Counted from the stretch's first letter, positions 1 to 8,350 are shown. The stretch is DNA of 64,000 nt from Micromonospora coerulea (GCF_016598485.1 NZ_JAEMUW010000004.1:124001-188000), one strand, 5' to 3'. The notes: a model not told the origin generated them from the sequence alone. Numbers and translations are program-made.

Positions 1-591
1 ATGGGTCTGCGTACCGGTCTGCGGACCGAGGTGTCGGTGGACCCGGACCTGGACCAGGGCGCGATGGTGCCGGTCTTCGTCCATCCGCTCCCGACCCAGC
101 AGCACATCCTCGCCGCGCTGGAAACCCTGGGCTTCGTGATGCGGCAGGCGGGCCTCCAGCAGGGCCGGCTGCCGGGGGTGGAGCAGACCCTGCCGGTGTA
201 CCAGCGGCTGGGCTACTGGGTGGCGCCGCTGTACGCCGGGCCGATCACCGAGTTGGAGGTGATCCTGGTGACCAACGCGGCGGGGGTGGAGGTGCTGCTC
301 TGGATGGACCGCCGGCTGTCCTTGGCCGGGGTGACCCACCAGAGCATCAGCCGGTTCCGGGTGTGGCACGCGGGCCAGGAGCGGCGCGACTGGGTGGCCA
401 CCGTCGACGGGTGGCTGCGGCACGCCATCAACCGGCACGCGGCGGCAGCCTCCCACGCCGACTGGTCCGCGACGATCCGCGAGTCCGCCCATGTCAGCCG
501 CCACCCCGACGAGCCGGTGGCCCCCGGCTACGGCCTGGGCGGCACGGCCGGCAGTGGCGGCATCGGCGGCGGCGGTAGCGACGGCACCTGA
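1..591 (+). CDS. Spo0M-like sporulation-control protein, C-terminal part
   Basis: The frame is open from the first base, so the gene probably begins upstream of the window and this is its C-terminal part. The segment around residues 28-60 (HPLPTQQHILAALETLGF, then LPGVEQTLPVYQRLGYW) and the later ITELEVILVTNAAGVEVLL stretch followed by a DRR motif match my memory of the second half of the arrestin-fold Spo0M family, which modulates sporulation entry and cell-wall stress responses. The C-terminus is a glycine-rich low-complexity tail. The gene converges on the leftward lysE-like gene. Family assignment is from remembered motifs; the N-terminal half cannot be seen. Confidence 0.6.
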   Translation: MGLRTGLRTEVSVDPDLDQGAMVPVFVHPLPTQQHILAALETLGFVMRQAGLQQGRLPGVEQTLPVYQRLGYWVAPLYAGPITELEVILVTNAAGVEVLLWMDRRLSLAGVTHQSISRFRVWHAGQERRDWVATVDGWLRHAINRHAAAASHADWSATIRESAHVSRHPDEPVAPGYGLGGTAGSGGIGGGGSDGT

Positions 592-667
592 CCTCGCCCC
601 GCGCGCCGCCCTCCCGCGCCGATCACAAAGTTGTGGTGCCCGTTGTGCGACGAACGACGGCTCCGGG

Positions 668-1336
668 TCAGACGGAGGCGGTGGCGAGCTTGATGCTGAA
701 GCCGAGGAAGAGGGCGGCGACCGCCGTGGTCCCGCCGACCGCGAGCGGGCGGCGGCGGTGGAACTGGGCGGCGAGGAAGGTGCCGGCGAAGATCAGCGCG
801 GTCAGGTAGAGCGCGCTGGTGACCTGGGCGATCAGGCCGAGTAGCAGGAACGACAGCGCCGGCCAGGCGTACCCGGGCTCGACGAACTGGATGAAGAACG
901 AGATGAAGAACAGGATCGCCTTCGGGTTGAGCAGGCTGATCACCAGCGCCTTGCGGAACGGGCTGCGCACCGCCGCCGGCTCGGCCGCGTCGATCAGCCG
1001 TGGCGTGGCCGGGTCGTTGCGGTCGCGCCAGCGCCGCCAGGCCCCGCGCAGCATCATCAACCCCACATAACCGAGGTACGCCGCGCCGGCGTACTTGATC
1101 ACGAGGAAGAGCGGGGGGTACGCCTGGAGCAGCGACGCCACCCCGGCGGCGGAGAGGATCATCAGCACCGAGTCGCCGACGAACACCCCGCCCGCGGCCC
1201 GGTAGCCCGCCCCCACCCCGCGCCGCGCGGCGGTGGAGAGCACGAAGAGCGAGTTCGGCCCGGGCAGCAGGATGATCGCCACGGTCCCCAGCAGGTACGT
1301 CCAGATGTCGGTGATGCCCAGCACGCCGGTCATCAT
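668..1336 (-). CDS. LysE/RhtB-family amino-acid exporter
   Basis: A 222-residue inner-membrane protein of the LysE/RhtB/LeuE family, which exports amino acids or related metabolites. The N-terminus has the family signature LLPGPNSLFVLSTAARRG at about residues 17-35, then a glycine-rich GGVFVGDSVLM stretch and the FRKALVISLLNPKAILFF signature near the middle, with about six hydrophobic segments overall and the usual family length. Its start (ATG at 1336, or 1333) overlaps the stop of the upstream PNPOx-GNAT gene, so the two are probably translated together. The substrate is unknown. Confidence 0.9.
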   Translation of the reverse strand: MMTGVLGITDIWTYLLGTVAIILLPGPNSLFVLSTAARRGVGAGYRAAGGVFVGDSVLMILSAAGVASLLQAYPPLFLVIKYAGAAYLGYVGLMMLRGAWRRWRDRNDPATPRLIDAAEPAAVRSPFRKALVISLLNPKAILFFISFFIQFVEPGYAWPALSFLLLGLIAQVTSALYLTALIFAGTFLAAQFHRRRPLAVGGTTAVAALFLGFSIKLATASV

Positions 1337-2577
1337 GACGCCACGGGCGCCGCCGGGCGAAGCCTTTCCCGGAGCCTGGCCTGTGCGTTCGGCCACTCGT
1401 CGGCGAGCATGGAGTAGAGCGCCGACTCCCGCCAGGTGCCGTCGGACCGGCGGCGGTTGGACCGCAGGGTGCCCTCCCGGGTGGCGCCGAGCCGCTCGAT
1501 GGCGCGCTGCGAGCGCTCGTTGAGGGTGCTGGTCTGCCAGGTGACCCGGACGGCGTCCAGCTCCTCGAAGGCGCGGGTGAGCAGCAGCAGCTTCGCCTCG
1601 GTGTTGATCCCGGTGCGCCACCAGGCCCGGCCGAGCTGGGTGAAGCCGATCTCCATCGACCGCAGGTCCTCGTCCGGCTGGTAGTAGGAGGTGGTGCCGA
1701 CCACCGCCCCGGTGGCGGCGCAGCGCTGCACCCACGGCACCCGTACGCCCCGCTGGTGATCGGCGAGCGCGACCCGGATGTAATCGGCCATGCCGGCCAC
1801 GTCGGTGGGGCGGGGGCTGCCGACGTACCGCCAGACCTCGGGGTCGTCGAGGGCGACGTACAGCTCCTCGGCGTGCGCCAGGTCCAGCGGCTCCAGCAGC
1901 ACGTGCTCGCCGCGCAGCACCGCCGGCTCCAGCCAGGGCGAGCGGGCCGGCCGCAGGTACGCCGGCACCGGCGCGGTCACCCCGGCGGCCGGCTCGGGCA
2001 CCCCGGGGGTGAGCCGCAGCGGCAGCACCCCGGCCCAGTACGGCAGGTCGAGGTCGGCCGGGTCGTCGTTGACACCGCCGGTGCGGGCGCGGACCGACAC
2101 CTCGCGCAGCGGCAGCGCCAGCACGGCCGTCTCGGCCAGTTCCCGGCGGCTCGGTGGGCGGCTGTCCGCGCTGCGTCCGGCGGCCTTCTCGACGAGCGCG
2201 GTGAGCGCGGCCACCTTCTCCCGTTCGTCGGTGACCAGGTGGGCGGTGCCGTGGGCGACCAGCGAGCGGTAGTTGGCGCTGTGGTGGAACTGGGAGCGGC
2301 CGTAGATCAGCGCGTCGAGCAGGGTCACCGCGACGCAGACCGGCAGGCCGGCTTCGCCCCGGGCGGCGAGCAGCGGCCGGCTGCCGGTGGAGCCGTGCAG
2401 GTAGAGCGTGTCGCCGACGCGGACGTGCAGGGTGGGGAGCACGCGCGGCTCGCCGTCCACCACGAATCCGAGCGTGCAGTGGTACGCCTCGTCCAGCACG
2501 GCGTGCGCGGCGGGCTCGTCGTAGCTCATCCGGTCCCGGGTGCGGGTGGCGGTGGTCCGGTCGGTGCGGGGGTACAT
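1333..2577 (-). CDS. pyridoxamine-5'-phosphate-oxidase-like / GNAT acetyltransferase fusion
   Basis: A 414-residue two-domain protein. Residues about 15-185 look like a split-barrel flavin-binding domain (PNPOx-like; VDGEPRVLPTLHVRVGDTLYLHGSTGS is typical of the Nim/flavin-nucleotide-binding group). Residues about 225-400 are a GNAT N-acetyltransferase of the RimJ/RimL type (LLEPLDLAHAEELY, EIGFTQLGRAWWRTGINTEAK, NERSQRAIERLGA). ATG 2577 was chosen because AGGTGGG lies just upstream. The gene is divergent from a MocR regulator with a short shared promoter region, which suggests MocR control, and it overlaps lysE by 4 nt. The substrate is unknown; a combined detoxification role is only a guess. 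Confidence 0.82.
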   Translation of the reverse strand: MYPRTDRTTATRTRDRMSYDEPAAHAVLDEAYHCTLGFVVDGEPRVLPTLHVRVGDTLYLHGSTGSRPLLAARGEAGLPVCVAVTLLDALIYGRSQFHHSANYRSLVAHGTAHLVTDEREKVAALTALVEKAAGRSADSRPPSRRELAETAVLALPLREVSVRARTGGVNDDPADLDLPYWAGVLPLRLTPGVPEPAAGVTAPVPAYLRPARSPWLEPAVLRGEHVLLEPLDLAHAEELYVALDDPEVWRYVGSPRPTDVAGMADYIRVALADHQRGVRVPWVQRCAATGAVVGTTSYYQPDEDLRSMEIGFTQLGRAWWRTGINTEAKLLLLTRAFEELDAVRVTWQTSTLNERSQRAIERLGATREGTLRSNRRRSDGTWRESALYSMLADEWPNAQARLRERLRPAAPVAS

Positions 2578-2600
2578 GCGACATCCCACCTTTGTTCTAG

Positions 2601-2616
2601 TACAATCATCAAACTG
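2601..2616 (+). promoter_or_regulatory. promoter of the MocR gene, near-leaderless start
   Basis: TACAAT at 2601-2606 is a good -10 hexamer. The GTG start at 2616 lies only about 10 nt downstream and has no Shine-Dalgarno sequence, so transcription probably starts within a few bases of the start codon. The 38-bp gap between the divergent genes must also hold the leftward promoter and any MocR operator. Confidence 0.5.
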
Positions 2617-3956
2617 TGGCAGCACATTATCAGATCGGTGGGTCGTCGTCGGCCGCCATTTCGGCAAGCGTGGAGGCCGGCATTCGGGGCGGAACGCTCG
2701 CGCCGGGCGACGCCCTGCCCGCCGTCCGGGCCCTCGCCGCCGAGCTGGCGGTCAGCCCGGCCACCGTCGCGAAGGCGTACCAGGAGCTGCGGCAGCGCGG
2801 CCTGGTGGTGACCGCCGGGCGGCACGGCACCCGGGTCCGCCCGCGGCCGCCGGTCGCCGCGCGCCGGGCCGGCCTGCTGCCGCCACCGCTGCCCGGCGCC
2901 CGTGACCTCTCCGCCGGGCAGCCCGACCCCCGGCTGCTCCCGCCGCTCGGTCCGCACCTGGCCGGGCTCGCCGCCGAGATCGGTGCGCCCACCGGGTACG
3001 CGGTCAGCGCCGTCGTCCCCGAGCTGGCCGACGCCGCCCGGGAGCGGCTCGCCGCCGACGGCGTGCCGGCCGCCGAGATCACCGTCACCGGCGGCGCGCT
3101 CGACGGCATCGAGCGCCTGCTCGCCGCTCACCTCCGCCCCGGCGACGCCGTGGCGGTCGAGGACCCCGGCTGGGCCAACCTGCTCGACCTGGTGGCCGCG
3201 CTCGGGCTGCGCGCCATCGGGGTACCGGTGGACGACGACGGCCCCACGGTCCCGGGCGTTCGGGCGGCCCTCGCGGCCGGGGCCCGCGCGCTGATCGTCA
3301 CCAGCCGCGCCCAGAACCCGACCGGCGCCGCCGTGTCGGCCGACCGCGCCGAGGAGCTGCGGACGCTGCTCACCGGCCGGTCCGACCTGCTGCTGATCGA
3401 GGACGACCACGCCGCCGAGCTGGCCCGCGTACCGCTGCATCCGCTCGCCGGGGCGACCGCCGCCTGGGCCTTCGTCCGGTCGGTGAGCAAGCCCTACGGT
3501 CCGGACCTGCGGCTGGCGGTGCTCGCCGGGGACGAGGCGACGGTGGCCCGGGTGGCCGGCCGGGCCCGGGTCGGCGCCGGCTGGGTCTCCACCGTGCTGC
3601 AATGCCTGGTGCTGGCGCTCTGGCGCGACCCGGCCACCGCCGACCTGGTCCGCTGGGCGGGGGAGAGCTACGAGCGACGGCGGGACGGGCTGGTGGACGC
3701 GCTGGCCGCCCACGGCCTGGCCGCCCAGGGGCGGACGGGGATCAACATCTGGGTGCCGGTGGCGGACGAGACCATGGTGGTCACCGCGCTGCGCGACGCC
3801 GGCTGGTCGGTCGCCCCCGGCGCGCTGAACCGGATCGCCGCCGCCCCCGGTGTCCGGATCACCGTCAGCCCGCTCGACGAGGCCGACATCGAGCCGCTGG
3901 CGGCCGCCGTGGCCCGCGCGGCGCGCCCCGCCACGCCGGGCGGGTTCACCGCCTGA
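2616..3956 (+). CDS. MocR/PdxR-type transcriptional regulator (GntR HTH fused to aminotransferase fold)
   Basis: A 446-residue regulator. Residues about 5-70 form a GntR winged helix (GDALPAVRALAAELAVSPATVAKAYQELRQRGLV). The rest is a fold-type I PLP aminotransferase domain (VEDPGWANLLDLV, TSRAQNPTGAAVS, LLLIEDDHAAEL, SVSKPYGPDLRLAV with the PLP lysine). Such proteins sense PLP or amino-acid derivatives and act on neighbouring divergent operons, here the PNPOx-GNAT and lysE-like genes. GTG 2616 is the first usable start and sits beside the -10 element. The exact effector is not predictable. Confidence 0.92.
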   Translation: MAAHYQIGGSSSAAISASVEAGIRGGTLAPGDALPAVRALAAELAVSPATVAKAYQELRQRGLVVTAGRHGTRVRPRPPVAARRAGLLPPPLPGARDLSAGQPDPRLLPPLGPHLAGLAAEIGAPTGYAVSAVVPELADAARERLAADGVPAAEITVTGGALDGIERLLAAHLRPGDAVAVEDPGWANLLDLVAALGLRAIGVPVDDDGPTVPGVRAALAAGARALIVTSRAQNPTGAAVSADRAEELRTLLTGRSDLLLIEDDHAAELARVPLHPLAGATAAWAFVRSVSKPYGPDLRLAVLAGDEATVARVAGRARVGAGWVSTVLQCLVLALWRDPATADLVRWAGESYERRRDGLVDALAAHGLAAQGRTGINIWVPVADETMVVTALRDAGWSVAPGALNRIAAAPGVRITVSPLDEADIEPLAAAVARAARPATPGGFTA

Positions 3957-4013
3957 CGGCCGGACGCATGTTCGCCGCCCGCGCGGGAATCCCGGGCCCG
4001 GAGGTGGTCGACC

Positions 4014-4127
4014 ATGGCCTCGAACAGGTCCAGGACGCGAATCTTGATCGCCGTCGCGGTGGTGGTGATCATCGCGATCATCGCGATCGTGCTGGCGACG
4101 CGCGACGGCGGCGGTGGCGGTTACTGA
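4014..4127 (+). CDS. 37-aa single-pass membrane peptide
   Basis: A short reading frame preceded by GGAGGTGG at good spacing. The peptide has a basic N-terminus (MASNRSRTR), one long hydrophobic helix rich in Val and Ile, and a Gly-rich tail ending GGGGGY. It lies between the MocR gene and udgX with no obvious partner. The topology suggests a small membrane protein; function unknown. The strong Shine-Dalgarno and clean topology argue for a real gene, but homologues would be needed to be sure. Confidence 0.5.
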   Translation: MASNRSRTRILIAVAVVVIIAIIAIVLATRDGGGGGY

Positions 4128-4195
4128 CGGTCGGAAACGTGCCGTCCGGCCGGCCGCACCCGGCGTCGGCCACGAAACCGGTATATAAAGTCGAC

Positions 4196-4498
4196 ATGGC
4201 CGAGCAGACCGAGCCCGCCCCGGGTGCCCAGGAGTTCATCCCGCCGCAGGCCGACACCATCGACGAACTGCGCGCCGCGGCGGCCGGCTGCCAGGGCTGC
4301 CAGCTCTACCGGAACGCCTCGCAGACCGTCTTCGGCCGGGGCGACGAGAGCGCCCGGGTGGTCTTCGTCGGCGAGCAGCCCGGCGACCTGGAGGACCAGA
4401 AGGGGCTGCCCTTCGTCGGGCCGGCCGGGCGGCTGCTCCGCAAGGCGGTCGACGACGCGGGCATCGACCCTGGTCACATCTATCTGACCAACGCCGTC
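4196..4498 (+). pseudogene. udgX: udgX 5' portion, split by the prophage
   Basis: The first 101 codons of a family-4-like, 4Fe-4S uracil-DNA glycosylase of the UdgX type. It carries the first cluster cysteines (GCQGC, about residues 31-35), the active-site segment GEQPGDLEDQKGLPFVGPAGRLL, and ends IYLTNAV at the insertion site. The rest, including the KRRIH loop, lies 43.9 kb away at 48371-48775. Reading continues into phage DNA for 37 foreign codons to a stop at 4610-4612, so any product is a truncated chimera lacking the KRRIH loop. Excision of the prophage would restore an intact gene of about 234 aa. Confidence 0.93.
4490..4498 (+). other. attL crossover region
   Basis: Host udgX sequence ACCAACGCCGTC meets phage sequence here. 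The matching point at attR reads ACTAACGCTGTC followed by host AAGCAC. The identity shared by the two junctions is short (AACGC, then GTC, separated by one C/T difference), as expected for a serine integrase, which recombines across a 2-bp core and leaves little direct repeat. The exact core dinucleotide cannot be fixed from this sequence alone. Confidence 0.75.
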
Positions 4499-4538
4499 GC
4501 GTTGTTCCGGGGATGTAGATACGCTACTGTCTCCGCCC

Positions 4539-6434
4539 ATGACCTCTCCTGTCAGCGGAGCTTTACGACTACTAGGTGCCATCCGTCTATCCCGCCACCG
4601 GGGAGACGCTGACCCCACCACCAGCCCGGACCGTCAAGAGGCCGCCATCTTGACCGGGGCCGCCCTCCCCGACATCCGGGGGGAGGTGATCGGGTGGGCT
4701 AAAGACCTGGACGTGTCCGCCATCAAACTTAGCCCGTTTGAGCGTCCCGCCCTCGGGGCGTGGCTCCGGTCGGACCGTGTAAACGAGTTTGACGGCATCA
4801 TGTGGTCCCGGCTGGACCGGGCCGTACGGTCCATGGCTGACCTTCACACCCTCGCCCAGTGGGCCACCACGCATCGAAAGCTGTTGGTGTTCGTCAGCGG
4901 CCCCGGTGGCGGGGCCATGAAGCTAGACATGCGGGCCGGACCCCTGGACCCGATCCCCCACCTCATCGTGACGATCCTTGCGTTTGCCGCCCAGATGGAA
5001 GCTCAAGCCATCACGGAACGCATCAAGGAAACCAAGGCGTACATGCGGCAGTCTGGCCGATGGGGCGGGGGCATGTACCCGTACCACCTGATCCCCGTTC
5101 GTCACGGGGTGGGCTGGAAGCTGGCCGACAACCCCGAAACCATGCCCATCCTTGAAGAAATCTTGAAGCGGGCCCTACGGGGGGACTCCAAGGCTTCCAT
5201 TGCTGACTACCTGAACCAGCAGGGCTACCCGTCGCCCCGGGACTACCGCCACGAGAATTTGGGGCGTACCTGTACCGCCCCCATCATGGGGCGGGTGGAG
5301 GAAATCGGGGAGCTTGAAGGTATCGGGAAGGGCTTGACCATCCGCCCGGAGGCGGAGGGGGACCCGGTGAGGGTTCGCCTGTTCCCTGTCCACGCTCAAT
5401 GGGCCGTGGAGGTTGGGGACCACGTAACCGAGGGTCAGCGGTTGACCCTGCCGATTCTGTGGAACGGTAAGACCATCCGGGACATGCTTTCGGATCGGGT
5501 GCTGTTGGGTGAGACGACCCTTGCCGGCAAGCCCGTTCTTGGCCCGGACGGTATGCCCGTTAAGCGGGCTGACCCGGTGATGAGTCGGGAGGATTGGGCC
5601 CGGTTGCAAGCCGTCATCAAGGAAGCCGGGGGAAGCCACGAGGGGAACGGTGGTGCCAGCAATAGAACCACCGGAGCGTCCCTGATGCTGGACATTGGAT
5701 TCTGTGCCCTCTGCGGGGAAAAGCTCAATTTCCGGGCCCAAGCCAAGACCTACGCCAACCCCTACACGTATGCGTATTACAACTGCCGGAGTGCGTGGGG
5801 ACAGCTCAAGCGGCAGACCAAGGAAGAACGCTGCCCGGCTAAGGCCATGGTTTCGGACGCGGTTGAAGCCCTGGCGGAGAAAATCCTCATGCACCACATC
5901 GGGGATGAACAGGTGTTGATTGAGGTTCCGGTTGCCCGGGAGTCTCACAAGGAAGAGTTGGAGGCCGCTACCGCCGCCCTAATCGACCTGACGGAGCGGA
6001 CCATTGGCAAGCCGGAGGCTGTGCAGGCTATCTACCGGGGGCAGATTTCCGCCCTTGAGGTAAAGGTGGCGGAGCTGGCCGCCATGCCCGACCTTGAGGA
6101 ACGGGTGGACTTCCGGGAGACGGGGAAGACGTACCGGCAGCTCTGGGAAGTCTCGGACCGCCAGGACCGCCGCCGGCTGTTGATGGAATCCGGCGTACGG
6201 GTGGAGGCCCGCCGCGTGATGGTCGGCAGCCCCCGACCGGGCCAGAGGCGAACCGACACCGGGGCTGGCGTCTCCCTCGGGCTGTTCCAGCGCCCGGAGC
6301 GGTACGGGGACGCTGCCGTTGAGCTGATCCTTGAGGACGGGGTACAGGTGGCCGTGTACCTGCCGACTGACCTCCGCAAGCGGGCCGGAGGCCGGGGTAT
6401 CCCGCTCAGGTACGACGTGCTAACCCTGTTCTAA
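4539..6434 (+). CDS. Large serine integrase
   Basis: A 631-residue serine recombinase that would join attP to attB in udgX. The catalytic domain has Ser18 in AIRLSRHRGDADPTTSPDRQ and the arginine motif WSRLDRAVRS (about 89-98). A recombinase domain follows, then a zinc ribbon with Cys389, Cys392, Cys416 and Cys432, and a coiled-coil region (about 465-520). Residues about 243-305 carry an extra segment (TAPIMGRV, then VEVGDHVTEGQRL) between the helical recombinase part and the usual NGKTIRDMLSDRVLLGE segment; it reads like a small beta-barrel insert. ATG 4539 has no Shine-Dalgarno and lies just inside attL, so expression may be leaderless. No excision factor was recognised. Confidence 0.96.
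   Translation: MTSPVSGALRLLGAIRLSRHRGDADPTTSPDRQEAAILTGAALPDIRGEVIGWAKDLDVSAIKLSPFERPALGAWLRSDRVNEFDGIMWSRLDRAVRSMADLHTLAQWATTHRKLLVFVSGPGGGAMKLDMRAGPLDPIPHLIVTILAFAAQMEAQAITERIKETKAYMRQSGRWGGGMYPYHLIPVRHGVGWKLADNPETMPILEEILKRALRGDSKASIADYLNQQGYPSPRDYRHENLGRTCTAPIMGRVEEIGELEGIGKGLTIRPEAEGDPVRVRLFPVHAQWAVEVGDHVTEGQRLTLPILWNGKTIRDMLSDRVLLGETTLAGKPVLGPDGMPVKRADPVMSREDWARLQAVIKEAGGSHEGNGGASNRTTGASLMLDIGFCALCGEKLNFRAQAKTYANPYTYAYYNCRSAWGQLKRQTKEERCPAKAMVSDAVEALAEKILMHHIGDEQVLIEVPVARESHKEELEAATAALIDLTERTIGKPEAVQAIYRGQISALEVKVAELAAMPDLEERVDFRETGKTYRQLWEVSDRQDRRRLLMESGVRVEARRVMVGSPRPGQRRTDTGAGVSLGLFQRPERYGDAAVELILEDGVQVAVYLPTDLRKRAGGRGIPLRYDVLTLF
4776..4785 (-). promoter_or_regulatory. operator/stoperator (in integrase gene)
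   Basis: Exact CGTTTACACG on the minus strand, near the start of the integrase gene and opposite to its transcription. Confidence 0.6.
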
Positions 6435-6448
6435 GCCGGCTGGACCTT

Positions 6449-6483
6449 GGGCCCCTGCCACCCTCCGGGGTGGTGGGGGCCCT
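6449..6483 (+). terminator. hairpin after the integrase gene
   Basis: A long GC-rich inverted repeat (GGGCCCCTGCCACCC / GGGGTGGTGGGGGCCC) begins 15 nt after the integrase stop. It lacks a clear T-run, so termination may be partial. Confidence 0.6.
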
Positions 6484-6507
6484 ATGCATCTTCGTTACCG
6501 TGTGGGG

Positions 6508-6517
6508 CGTTTACACG
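6508..6517 (+). promoter_or_regulatory. operator upstream of the repressor gene
   Basis: Exact CGTTTACACG between the integrase terminator and the repressor gene. A weaker match (GTTTACAAG) lies near 6599, next to the promoter-like AAGGTTGGTATCGG. The placement would allow autoregulation. Confidence 0.65.
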
Positions 6518-6680
6518 GGCCGGAAGTGGTCCATGCCACCCGGAGCATCCCCCGTTCGGTTGGAAGTTGCAGCGTGCGCAAGTTAAGGTTGGTATCGGGT
6601 TTACAAGATCCGGACAACAGGGCACACTCAACCATGACAAGCGCCCAACAGACCTAACCACCGCCCGGAAGGAACAGAGC

Positions 6681-7130
6681 ATGCCTGCTCCCCGACTGCT
6701 CCCCGAGAATGAAGTCTTGACCGACTACCGCCGGCAAGGCTGGACGTACGCGCAGATTGCCGCCGAGTACGGGGTTAGCGAGCAAGCCGTTTACATGCGT
6801 CTCCGGAAGGCTAACGCGACCCGCAAGACGCCTGGCTATAAGCACCTAATCCCGTGGCGCGTGAAGCGTGAGCACACTTTCGCATTCCCTGCTCAGATGC
6901 TCCGGCTGTTGGGCCGGATCGAAAAGGGGGAGGTGCTGCCCCCCGTGAAGCAACGGATGCTGGACAAGTGGCTCCGGGAGGTCAAAGAGGCTGACGTTGT
7001 GGTGTCCTACAGCCCGGACCAGCCCCCGAACTACGCCAGCAAGGTTGGCGGGTTCTACTACAGCCGCCGCCGGCCCGAGGACGGTGATTCCCTCATCCGG
7101 GTTGAGGAAGGGGCGGAGGTTCGCACCTAA
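6681..7130 (+). CDS. L5/Cluster A-like immunity repressor (predicted)
   Basis: A 149-residue DNA-binding protein. A helix-turn-helix occupies about residues 21-43 (WTYAQIAAEYGVSEQAVYMRL). Beyond it the layout follows, as I remember it, the mycobacteriophage L5 gp71 repressor: a PW...H segment (58-65), a helical KQRMLDKWLREV block, and a C-terminal GGFYYSRR...DSLIRV block (123-141). L5 gp71 binds many dispersed asymmetric stoperators, and this prophage carries dozens of CGTTTACACG sites, so the pair is coherent. ATG 6681 was chosen for the preceding AAGGAACAGAGC. It sits beside the integrase, as lysogeny genes often do. Another HTH protein here (10481-10705) is a less likely candidate. Confidence 0.72.
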   Translation: MPAPRLLPENEVLTDYRRQGWTYAQIAAEYGVSEQAVYMRLRKANATRKTPGYKHLIPWRVKREHTFAFPAQMLRLLGRIEKGEVLPPVKQRMLDKWLREVKEADVVVSYSPDQPPNYASKVGGFYYSRRRPEDGDSLIRVEEGAEVRT

Positions 7131-7149
7131 GAACCGGACAGCAAGGCAG

Positions 7150-7173
7150 AGGGGCCCCCACGGGGGCCCTTTC
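7150..7173 (+). terminator. intrinsic terminator after the repressor gene
   Basis: GGGCCCCC-AC-GGGGGCCC stem followed by TTTCT, 20 nt after the repressor stop. Confidence 0.85.
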
Positions 7174-7339
7174 TGCTGGTCAGGGTGTTACGGGCCCCTG
7201 GACGCGCCCTGTTGGGGACGTGTAAGGTTTGGAACGTAAGGCAGAGGGGCACGGCCAACCGGACGGCACATCCGGGAAAGTCACCGCCCCTCTCCCTTGC
7301 CCCTCAACGTTTGGTCTGGAATCTTGGAGGCACCCCGAA

Positions 7340-7765
7340 ATGACTGCCGCTTGTGACACCAACCCCGACCTGTTTTTCAGCGACAGCCCCGCCGACGTGG
7401 AAGCCGCTAAGGACGGGTGCCTTGACTGCCCCCTGTCCCGCTTCAACGCTTGCCAGGCTGAGGGTTGGCGGCATGAGTACGGGGTGTTCGGGGGGCTGTC
7501 CGGGGATGACCGGAAGGCCGCCGACCCGGCGCGGTACAAGTACCTGGTGATGGGCAAGCAGTACGACGGGGCCCGGGTGGACAAGCGGATCATTGCCGGC
7601 CGGATGACGGAGACTGAGGCCGCCCGGGAGATGGGCGACCAGTCGCCCCGGGACAAGGCCCTTGCCCTGCTGACCGCTGGCAAGACTTCCAAAGAGGTAG
7701 CGGACACGTTGGGCGTCAACCGCAACACCGTCCGGTATTGGGCCGCTCAGGCGCGGACCAACTAG
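7340..7765 (+). CDS. WhiB-like iron-sulfur regulator with C-terminal HTH
   Basis: A 141-residue protein. The N-terminus has four cysteines (Cys5, Cys27, Cys30, Cys38) in the WhiB arrangement, with seven residues between the last two instead of five, and a GVFGGLS turn in place of GVWGG. The C-terminus has a second HTH (KTSKEVADTLGVNRNTVRYWAAQA) typical of phage WhiB-HTH fusions. WhiB proteins hold a 4Fe-4S cluster and bind the housekeeping sigma factor. ATG 7340 follows TTGGAGG; an AAGGTTTGG promoter-type motif lies near 7226 and TTTGGTCTGGAATCTT near 7311. It may redirect host transcription early in infection. Confidence 0.85.
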   Translation: MTAACDTNPDLFFSDSPADVEAAKDGCLDCPLSRFNACQAEGWRHEYGVFGGLSGDDRKAADPARYKYLVMGKQYDGARVDKRIIAGRMTETEAAREMGDQSPRDKALALLTAGKTSKEVADTLGVNRNTVRYWAAQARTN

Positions 7766-7921
7766 CCCTCTACCTGCAAATACGTGGGATCTGTCACAGA
7801 GTGTCAGCTAGTGATCTTGTTTAAGTGAACCTTAAGATCATGGCCTGCCCGGTGATCCCCATTCACCCCCCGGTTCGGGGTGGAGGATGAAACTCCCGGG
7901 TACAAAAAAGGGGAAGCACCA

Positions 7922-8272
7922 ATGACCGCCGTTGCCAGCAGCGCGAGTGATACCGGAATCATGCTCCGAGTCAGCCCGGAGGCCCTGGCTCAACCTTTCC
8001 TGTTGCTGGACGAGGGGCACACGGCCCACGTCCGGGACATGGACGTTTTGCTAGACCACCCGGAGGTTATCTCTGTGGTCCGGTTCCACTTCTACACCGG
8101 GACTGGCTATGAGGTGCTTTTCTCCGGGGCGTGTGAGGCGGACGACTTTGCCGCCTGTATCGCGCTAGTCAGCCGGGCTAACATCGTTCACGTTGAGCCG
8201 TGGGGCTGGAACGCCAGCGGCTACGCGGTGACCCGCTCTCTGCACTGGGAACGGTCCAACACCTACAACTGA
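7922..8272 (+). CDS. hypothetical phage protein, 116 aa
   Basis: Not recognised. A mixed alpha/beta acidic protein with no signal peptide or membrane segment; the middle (VVRFHFYTGTGYEVLFSGACEADDFAACIALVS) suggests a compact sheet-helix fold. ATG 7922 was chosen because AAAAGGGGAA, the Shine-Dalgarno pattern of the small phage genes, lies about 9 nt upstream. A terminator follows at 8283. Confidence 0.75.
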   Translation: MTAVASSASDTGIMLRVSPEALAQPFLLLDEGHTAHVRDMDVLLDHPEVISVVRFHFYTGTGYEVLFSGACEADDFAACIALVSRANIVHVEPWGWNASGYAVTRSLHWERSNTYN

Positions 8273-8282
8273 ACGCCGGCCC

Positions 8283-8306
8283 GGGGGCCCTGTTGGGGCC
8301 CCCTAT
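8283..8306 (+). terminator. intrinsic terminator
   Basis: GGGGGCCC-TGTT-GGGGCCCCC stem followed by TATTATT. An AAGGTTTGGTCTGTATAGC promoter element follows at once (8317-8335). Confidence 0.75.
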
Positions 8307-8316
8307 TATTGGGGGG

Positions 8317-8335
8317 AAGGTTTGGTCTGTATAGC
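8317..8335 (+). promoter_or_regulatory. cassette-type promoter for the nuclease operon
   Basis: The conserved spacer and -10 element AAGGTTTGGTCTG-TATAGC, as in the small-gene cassettes, 16 nt upstream of the GTG start. The -35 is poor and the GTCAGCAAGG leader is absent. Confidence 0.6.
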
Positions 8336-8350
8336 TAGAGGGGGTGAGGC

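Noticed and set aside
2526-3713. Long open frames on the opposite strand of high-GC host genes (for example opposite the MocR, recA, rny and miaB genes)
   Set aside because: They are GC-rich antisense shadows with Pro/Gly/Arg-biased composition and no family motifs.
4551-4560. GTCAGCGGAG inside the first codons of the integrase gene, like the cassette leader
   Set aside because: No -10 lies 6-7 nt upstream and it is within the coding sequence with no later start codon available, so it is probably chance.
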